Positions 1 through 5,000 of a stretch of 5,787 bases of DNA are shown here, piece after piece (position 1 is the first letter of the stretch; each line of letters begins with the position of its first letter). A model generated the notes under the pieces. It searched no databases, was not told where the DNA came from, and saw nothing but the letters and a program-made list of their open reading frames with translations. The position numbers were made by a program, and so were the translations under genes. The stretch comes from Planctomycetaceae bacterium. GTDB taxonomy: Bacteria > Planctomycetota > Planctomycetia > Pirellulales > UBA1268. The DNA lies in contig DONH01000420.1 in assembly GCA_003509235.1 (NCBI GenBank), forward strand, positions 1-5,787. The letters run 5' to 3'.

Positions 1-190
1 CTTTGGTCCGAAGACATTATCCGGTATTACCTGCAGTTTCCCGCAGCTATCCCAGATCGGGGGGTAGGTACCTACACATTACTGTCCCTTTCGCCGCTGT
101 CCATTTACCGAAGTAAACTTCTCGCTCGACTTGCATGCCTAATCCACGCCGCCAACGTTCATTCTGAGCCAGAATCAAACCCTTCAATTG
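1..190 (-). rRNA. rrs: 16S ribosomal RNA, 5' part (gene continues past the left edge)
   Basis: Read on the minus strand, this is the start of a small-subunit rRNA, the RNA scaffold of the 30S ribosomal subunit. Visible landmarks are the 5' segment AATTGAAGGGTTTGATT, the universal CTGGCTCAG (the region used for 27F-type primers), GAACGTTGGCGGCGTGGATT, GGCATGCAAGTCGAGCG, and later GGTAATACCGGATAATG and GGACCAAAG. By alignment with remembered E. coli 16S, the mature 5' end falls at about 190 and the window edge at about E. coli position 195, so some 1.3 kb is missing. Two variable-region hairpins have UUCG tetraloops: TTTAC/GTAAA at 104-117 (V1) and GTC/GAC at 6-15 (V2). The wording GAATGAACGTTGGCGGC...GGATTAGGC fits Planctomycetota as I remember them. 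Whether 23S and 5S follow cannot be seen; in several planctomycetes 16S and 23S are unlinked. The exact 5' end is inferred, within a few bases. Confidence 0.96.
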
Positions 191-201
191 ATTGGCTTAT
201 T

Positions 202-215
202 TCTGCCGAAGCAGA
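202..215 (-). other. cUUCGg tetraloop hairpin just upstream of mature 16S
   Basis: On the minus strand TCTGC-TTCG-GCAGA forms a perfect 5-bp stem closed by a C-G pair around UUCG, one of the most stable RNA tetraloops. It ends about 12 nt before the predicted 16S 5' end, so it probably folds early in the precursor and may guide folding or 5' end maturation. The structure is read directly; the role is inference. Confidence 0.6.
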
Positions 216-332
216 TGTATTGCCGAACCGGACACCACTGCCGCAAAGCAATGGATATCGAAGGCTCATTCTGTACTTTAAATAGTTTCATTCCCACCTG
301 TTACCCAACAAAAGCAAATGCTTATGAAGGGT

Positions 333-377
333 GCCTTTCGGCGAAACAGGCAGTGCCGGTCACGATCGCGTGCCGGC
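333..377 (-). other. Two adjacent hairpins in the rRNA leader
   Basis: The stronger hairpin (355-377) pairs GCCGG plus CACG with CGTG plus CCGGC around the loop ATCG, giving nine G-C-rich pairs with one bulged base at 360. The second (333-351) pairs GCCT with AGGC and TTC with GAA, with a two-base bulge. They follow boxA in the direction of rRNA transcription. No T-run follows either of them on the minus strand, so they are unlikely to be intrinsic terminators. They more likely shape the precursor RNA or its processing. Confidence 0.45.
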
Positions 378-405
378 CGAAACCGAAAGAGATTAACAAC
401 CAAAT

Positions 406-417
406 TGTCAAAGATCA
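406..417 (-). promoter_or_regulatory. boxA rRNA antitermination element
   Basis: The minus strand reads TGATCTTTGACAATTT here. The E. coli rrn boxA region is TGCTCTTTAACAATTT, so the 12-base core differs at only two positions and the flanking ATTT also matches. In the nascent RNA, boxA is bound by NusB with NusE (S10), which with the other Nus factors lets RNA polymerase resist Rho-dependent termination in untranslated rRNA. It lies about 30 nt downstream of the predicted transcription start and about 215 nt before 16S, the expected relative order. I saw no clear boxC. The TTGACA inside could also be read as a -35 box, but no good -10 follows at 16-18 bp. Confidence 0.75.
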
Positions 418-453
418 TTTCCGTTATCACAAAAGCGATTCCGGAAACATAGA

Positions 454-498
454 AAGATAACAGCCAATACGAAAGCGTCAACCTACTCTAAAAAAATT
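454..498 (-). promoter_or_regulatory. Candidate rRNA promoter with upstream A/T tract
   Basis: On the minus strand TTGACG (476-481; five of six to the -35 consensus) is followed after 16 bp by TATCTT (454-459; four of six to the -10 consensus). Upstream of the -35 box, at 490-498, is AATTTTTTT, placed where an UP element would contact the RNA polymerase alpha C-terminal domains, as in strong rRNA promoters. Transcription would start near 447 and enter the leader about 30 nt before boxA. The consistent order A/T tract, -35, -10, boxA, 16S is the main support. A second promoter further upstream is not excluded. Confidence 0.6.
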
Positions 499-594
499 GG
501 CCTATGGCGGCTGCTTATGCAGGAGACTCGTCGCGATCCGCCCACACATCAAAACCGATATATCACGGTCTTTATCGTATGAAACGACACCGAA
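499..594 (-). other. Spacer between the protease gene and the rRNA promoter; weak terminator candidates
   Basis: A terminator for the protease gene is expected here but no strong one is visible. Just after its stop, 566-592 can fold (CGGT with ACCG outside, TCGT with ACGA inside) but the stem is interrupted and only TTTT follows at some distance. Further on, 506-542 can pair CCGCC with GGCGG around an inner CTGC/GCAG hairpin (511-522), followed about nine bases later by the T7 run at 490-496. That run is better explained as part of the rRNA promoter. Read-through from the protease gene into the rRNA unit is therefore possible. Confidence 0.3.
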
Positions 595-1731
595 TCAATC
601 GTCTCGTTCAGCCTCAAGGGTGAGCGGAACATCGAGGCGGTGCCCCTGCCTCTCAACCCCAATGAGCACCCGGTCACCTGGACTCTTCGACTCGATGGCA
701 GTCAGGAAGTCATCGACTGTATCGATCGCAACATTATCGACCCCAACAATAAGATCTGCATTTGATCGATCGACTCGCTCGAACTCCGCTACAAAAGGCC
801 CCTGACGACGACTCTCTCGGACCACGCGAAAACCTCGAATACCAGCACGTTCGGCGGCACCGTCGGGTGTAAGTGCCGCAACCAGAAGACCTCGCTCTGT
901 TTGATACACGCGAGTAATTCCTGCATCTGGACGAACAACGCGGCCGCTCGTGATGAGTTGGGGAACGATTCGCCCGAGTGTTCCGACTGGAATGGCAAAA
1001 CCAACTCCAGAACTCTGTCCTGTCCGACTGGCAATTGCAGTCGTCATACCGATAAGCAAACTGCCCGAATCGAGTAGCGGCCCACCCGAGTTTCCAGGAT
1101 TGATTGCTGCATCCGTCTGTATTATTGATTTGATTGTTCTACCTGCTCGGGTAGGTAGTGATCGATTTAGACTTGAAATGATTCCAGTGGTCAGGGTTCG
1201 CTCGAGACCAAAAGGATTCCCGATTGCAAAAACTTTCTGACCAACCTTTAAGTCGTTCGATGAGCCAAACTGTACCGGTGCCAATAGTTCAGCAGGTGCC
1301 TCGACTCGCAGTACAGCAACATCTGTGACAGGGTCTACACCAACTAATGATGCATCATGCGAGGAACCATCATACAGCACAGCTTGAATTTCCTCAGCAC
1401 CCTCAATCACATGAAAATTTGTGAGCACATGACCTTGCTTATCAATTACGATGCCAGACCCGGCACCTTCTGATGGACTTTCCACTAGGAAGAAGCCGGT
1501 GGCGACCGTCGCCTTCGTGTTGATGTTTATCACACTACGGTTACTGGACTCATACACATTGATGTTGGTCTTTTCTTCCGCAGTAAGTTGCCGCTGCGGT
1601 TGGTTATCAAAATCGATCGGCGATGCAAGCACGTAGCGTGGGCATAAAGCCGCTCCGAAGTAGAAACCGAGAAGCACTGTACTGCGTCCGACCATGCTGG
1701 AACCGAACCGAGAAATTGAATTCTTATTCAT
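595..1731 (-). CDS. Exported HtrA/Deg-family serine protease with one PDZ domain
   Basis: This 378-residue protein belongs to the trypsin-like S1C (HtrA/DegP/DegS) family, ATP-independent proteases that degrade or hold misfolded proteins outside the cytoplasm. Residues 17-30 are hydrophobic after a basic N-terminus and VLA-S at 34-37 is a plausible signal-peptidase site; uncleaved anchoring is also possible. The protease domain spans about 70-260, with the whole triad present: His107 (TNFHVIEGA), Asp137 (DPVTDVAVL) and Ser215 in NPGNSGGPLL, plus the family motif AIGNPFGL at 169-176. A single PDZ domain covers about 272-375, giving a DegS/HhoA-like layout rather than the two PDZ domains of DegP. 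The PDZ carries an insertion of about 20 charged residues around 300-324. The ATG at 1731 has no good Shine-Dalgarno; Met14 (1693-1695) would give a more compact signal peptide. The gene faces away from the large VWA gene. The family is secure; the substrate and exact symbol (htrA, degP, degS, hhoA) are not. Confidence 0.95.
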   Translation of the reverse strand: MNKNSISRFGSSMVGRSTVLLGFYFGAALCPRYVLASPIDFDNQPQRQLTAEEKTNINVYESSNRSVININTKATVATGFFLVESPSEGAGSGIVIDKQGHVLTNFHVIEGAEEIQAVLYDGSSHDASLVGVDPVTDVAVLRVEAPAELLAPVQFGSSNDLKVGQKVFAIGNPFGLERTLTTGIISSLNRSLPTRAGRTIKSIIQTDAAINPGNSGGPLLDSGSLLIGMTTAIASRTGQSSGVGFAIPVGTLGRIVPQLITSGRVVRPDAGITRVYQTERGLLVAALTPDGAAERAGIRGFRVVRESRRQGPFVAEFERVDRSNADLIVGVDNVAIDTVDDFLTAIESKSPGDRVLIGVERQGHRLDVPLTLEAERDD

Positions 1732-1791
1732 TTTTAACCAATTTAATTCCTATGCACCCGAAGCCATTCCTGCGTGGAAAACCAGTTCAAG

Positions 1792-1797
1792 ATTGTA
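1792..1797 (-). promoter_or_regulatory. Possible -10 box for the protease gene
   Basis: TACAAT on the minus strand matches the -10 consensus at five of six positions and would give an untranslated leader of roughly 50 nt. The bases 16-18 bp upstream do not resemble TTGACA, so the call is weak. Stress-type alternative sigma factors often drive htrA genes and could use a different sequence here. Confidence 0.2.
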
Positions 1798-1872
1798 AAA
1801 TACTGACGCAAAAGAGACCCTAAACCCGCCAGAGGAGTTTCCTCAAGCCGAAAAACTTGAAAATAAGCCATT

Positions 1873-1884
1873 TTCCCGCGGGAA
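1873..1884. promoter_or_regulatory. 12-bp perfect palindrome, candidate operator
   Basis: TTCCCGCGGGAA is identical to its reverse complement over all 12 bases; the next pair outwards (T/T) breaks the symmetry. It ends six bases before the -35 box of the predicted rightward promoter, a position typical of dimeric activators or repressors. It could serve either divergent gene. I do not recognise the binding protein. The palindrome is seen; the operator role is inferred. Confidence 0.35.
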
Positions 1885-1890
1885 TCGACA

Positions 1891-1919
1891 TTGGCGGCGA
1901 CGGGTTGTGAAAATATCAT
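1891..1919 (+). promoter_or_regulatory. Candidate promoter for the VWA protein gene
   Basis: TTGGCG (1891-1896; four of six to the -35 consensus) is followed after exactly 17 bp by TATCAT (1914-1919; five of six to the -10 consensus). Transcription would begin near 1926, just before the hairpin at 1933-1979, leaving an untranslated leader of about 80 nt if translation starts at 2007. The spacing and position are good and the -35 is moderate. Confidence 0.4.
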
Positions 1920-1932
1920 CCAATTAAAGAGA

Positions 1933-1979
1933 AGTGCGGTTCGTGGCCTTATCATTAGGAGGCTAGGTTGAGCCGCACT
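1933..1979 (+). promoter_or_regulatory. Leader RNA hairpin enclosing a Shine-Dalgarno and an alternative TTG start
   Basis: AGTGCGGTTC (1933-1942) pairs with GAGCCGCACT (1970-1979) over ten positions, nine Watson-Crick and one G-U. The 27-base loop contains AGGAGG (1957-1962) and the first two bases of an in-frame TTG (1968-1970). Inside the loop GCCTT (1946-1950) can pair with GGAGGC bases 1959-1963, which would bury the Shine-Dalgarno. Such an arrangement could restrain initiation at TTG 1968 or act as a thermosensor-like or protein-responsive element. It lies only a few bases after the predicted transcription start. The pairing is read from the sequence; any regulatory effect is inferred. 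Confidence 0.45.
1957..1970 (+). promoter_or_regulatory. Perfect Shine-Dalgarno plus in-frame TTG, alternative start of the VWA protein
   Basis: AGGAGG at 1957-1962 is followed after five bases by TTG at 1968, in frame with the large gene and with no stop between. An in-frame TAG at 1956-1958 closes the frame just upstream, so only TTG 1968 and ATG 2007 are realistic starts. TTG would add 13 residues (MSRTAQTPARGLY) before the ATG-encoded Met. ATG 2007 has its own weaker site, AGAGG at 1995-1999 with seven bases of spacing, and gives a shorter signal peptide N-region, so I prefer it. The stronger Shine-Dalgarno belongs to TTG. Confidence 0.4.
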
Positions 1980-2006
1980 GCCCAAACACCTGCTAGAGGT
2001 CTATAC

Positions 2007-5000
2007 ATGCACCGCTGCCTTTCGTCTCATCCCCGTGGGTTCTTTGCAATCTACACCCGCACTGCGGTCAAGCTACTGGCAACAGTGGCAATTTGTGTCA
2101 CCGCATCTGTTTCGGGGGCAACAGATGCAACTGTTACTTTGACACGTACGACTCATCAGGACAAATCAGGGCCGGCTGTCACTGCAGTTGGTCTTCAGGC
2201 AACTGGCACGAGTGGTGAAACTGCTGCCACACGAATTTGCGTCCTAGTTGACACTTCGGCCAGCCAAAGTGGGGCGATCCAACAGCAATCTCTTGAAGTT
2301 GTTCGTGGTCTTCTCAGTAATGTCCGACCACACGACCGTGTTCTGCTCGCGGCTGCCGACACTACTTTTGCACCCCTAATGACTGACTATGGAAAAGCTC
2401 AAAGCAATGCTGTTATCGACGCACAAAACGCTCTTGCCAACCGAACACCACTGGGCAACACAAATCTGCTCGATGTAATCCATTCAGCCCTTGAATCTCT
2501 CCAAGCTGAATCGGGGCCAGCCGCAATTCTATATATCGGGGACGGGCCTGGCTTAACTGGCATCCTCCCAGAAGATTTTGCACTTACCATCGCCGCCCTT
2601 CGAGATAGTCGCATATCTTTCTCGGCGGTCACCACTGGAATGAAAATCAACTGGCCCTACCTTGCTGCGCTCGCCGCAGAGACCGGTGGTAACGTAGTTC
2701 AACCTAATACCTCACTGACAACAACTCAAGCCGGTGAATCCATAGCCCCTCGGTTGGTCGCGCCAATCCTCTGGCCGGACGACCAAACGCTTTCGGTCAC
2801 TTCGCCAAAAAAGGAAAATGCCTTGGCAATGCTTCCATTGCGAATGCCGCCACTTCGTCACGATAGAGAATCATTTGTGCTGCTTCTAGGCCAGCCAAAT
2901 ACGAGGACTCTTGAGTTTTCTGCTGAAATGACACCTCTTTCAGAACACCCTGAAGCTTGGAGCAATGTCAGCCTTCACTTTGAAGTACCTGAACAGGAGC
3001 CATTAAGTGACAATGCATTTCTTGAACAACTTGCCCGAAATGCTTTCGATACCGGGGGCATCTTTTTGCCACTTCTTGGTCGAGAGGGCCTTGAATTTAC
3101 TGCTACGGCAATCCAGCAGGAAGCTGCGTCGCTAGCTCTTCTCTCCCGTCAAGCAGAGGCCTCTGGAAGCCATGCCGCGGCATCACGTCTAGCCGCGGCA
3201 TCACTAAGGCGGGACCCGGACAACAATGAAGCTGCCATAATTCAGGCTACAGCACTTGGTCGCAAGGAATCTGACGAAGCAAACAACGTTGTTCCTGTTG
3301 CAGACGAAGCAGACACTTCTGCAGTAGAGTCCCAGACTCCGTCCGCGCTGGAACAAACAAAACCGAAGACACTTCCACAACCGGCAGATAATGGCTTTAC
3401 AGGACTTGAAGGGCCACAGGAAGAACTTCAGGAAATACAGGATAGGCGAAAAATCCGCGGACAAATACTCGAACGTGAAACTGCCGTTGGGCTTCGTGAC
3501 GCCCGCCACTTAATGGGAACTGACCCAGAATCGGCTCGAATTGAACTGAAGAATCTACAACTCAGAGTTCGGAATTCGGCTGATATCGAAGACGCTTTAC
3601 GAGGCCGACTCAATCGACAAATTGAAATAAGCCTGAGGGAATCAATTGTTCGTTCTCGTGAAAAAATTGAACGTGATATATCGAAAGAACGGGCTGAAGC
3701 GATTAGCCGAGAACGTGCTCGTGTTGCTGGTGAGCTTCAACGTCGTGAGGATAAATTCAGCCAGCTCAGTGAGCGATATCGTGCTCTCGTAGAAGAAGGA
3801 ATTCGTGTCGGCTACCAGCAGCCAACGCCCAAGTTCAGAGAAGCCGAGCAAGACGTTGGCATCGAAATGAGGCTCGATGCTCCAGATCTTTATGCAAACC
3901 AAGGAGTACCAATCACTGCAAGAACACTAGCACGACAGGCTCCGATTGTGGCAGGGATTTTAGACTACCACACAAAAAACATGCGTTATCGAGTAGAAAC
4001 ACAGCGGGCCCTCATGGATAGCTTACATCTTTCCGACCTCGCAGGCATTCCTTTCCCTGACGAGCCGCCGATCGTCTATCCATCCGCCAGCAAGTGGGAG
4101 AAAATATCAAAACTACGTGAGAAATACGAGTCTGTTAACCTCGGAGGGACGTCCGAACAAGAAGCAAAAATCTATGATGCATTGAAAGAGACAGTGAATC
4201 TTGACTTCACTGGCGGTGCATCACTTCGAGAATTTGAGGTCACTCTGCAGGATACTCTGGGAGTACCTGTGAAGCTTGATGAACGAGTTCTTGCAGGAGA
4301 ATTCGGATTCGACGTTAATGAGCCTGGTGCTATTCAAGGCGCTTACAGCGGTGTTTCTGCCAGATCCGCGTTACGTCGCCTGCTTTCAAACGTTTTTGAT
4401 ACACCACTCACATATGTTGTTCAAGATGAACTGCTGCTTATTACTGAAAAGCAATATGCCGCAGATAATTATCTATCTATAAAAGTTTATCCTGTTGCAG
4501 ACCTTGTAATCCCAATAAACCCTAACTCGGCAATGGGCGGCCAAGGCGGTGGTGGTGTTGGTGCTGGTGGAGGCGGCGGCTTAGGCGGAGGCATGGGTGT
4601 TATGGGCGGCGGAGGCATGGGCGGCGGTGGCATGGGTGGCGGAGGAATGGGCGGCGGCATGTTCCAGGTCGCCGACGCTCAGGCAGCTTTATCGCTTAAT
4701 TCTGGAACCGTTGAAGCCAAAGCCGGAAAATCAACAAGCAAAAGAGCCTCACCCGTAGAGAACTTAAAAAATCCACCCGCAGGGCAGACAGTACCTTTAG
4801 AGGAATTAGCATTGCCAGAATCCTTGCTGGAATCCAACGACCTGCGAAAAGAACTCTCTGAATACCTCGGTCCTCCCCCGGGGACAGTCAAAGATACCAA
4901 CGGACTCTCCCGGGTAGAGATTGTAGTTCGACTTGCTCGCATTCGAGCAACAGCTGCTGTACTTGGGCGATCAAAGAATTTCGATCTTGCTGCAGATCTT

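Larger units (their letters stand above)
191..447 (-). other. 16S rRNA transcribed leader
   Basis: This is the stretch between the predicted rRNA transcription start (about 447) and the mature 16S 5' end. It holds a boxA element, a pair of adjacent GC-rich hairpins and a UUCG hairpin, described separately. Two open frames cross it (188-460 plus, 278-481 minus), but neither has a recognisable ribosome site or family resemblance, and one overlaps the rRNA itself, so I do not call them genes. Leader sequence of this kind normally carries the 5' strand of the RNase III processing stem; its partner would lie beyond 16S, outside the window. The left boundary is firm within a few bases and the right one depends on the promoter call. 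Confidence 0.7.
1732..2006. promoter_or_regulatory. Divergent intergenic region between the protease and the VWA protein
   Basis: These 275 bases must hold the control signals of both flanking genes. I see no gene in them; a minus-strand frame at 1743-1985 lacks any recognisable feature. Besides the palindrome, promoter and hairpin listed separately, 1832-1860 contains two overlapping, mutually exclusive small inverted repeats: GAGGA-GTT-TCCTC (1832-1844) and TCAAG-(8 nt)-CTTGA (1843-1860). For the leftward gene the only hint is a TACAAT box on the minus strand at 1792-1797, about 60 bp before its ATG, without a convincing -35. Confidence 0.6.

Noticed and set aside
64..75. 12-bp palindrome GTAGGTACCTAC as a regulatory site
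   Set aside because: It lies inside 16S rRNA, where this sequence is part of the normal gene near E. coli position 120-130.
405..411. TTGACA on the minus strand as the -35 box of the rRNA promoter
   Set aside because: No acceptable -10 follows at 16-18 bp, and the surrounding bases match boxA with its flank almost completely.
188..481. Open frames 188-460 (plus) and 278-481 (minus) as small protein genes
   Set aside because: They lie in the 16S leader and promoter, one reaches the rRNA 5' end, and neither shows a ribosome site or a recognisable motif.
490..496. A-run (T7 on the minus strand) as the U-tract of an intrinsic terminator
   Set aside because: The nearest stem is imperfect and about nine bases away; the tract sits just upstream of the rRNA -35 box, where an UP element fits better.
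789..1034. Frames overlapping the protease gene (497-805, 789-1034, 950-1240, 1451-1636, 1623-1823)
   Set aside because: They are shadows of a gene with a complete catalytic triad and PDZ domain; none has family features.
1732..2006. Mobile element or attachment site in the intergenic region
   Set aside because: The inverted repeats are short and local, there is no transposase fragment or direct repeat pair, and both flanking genes are intact.
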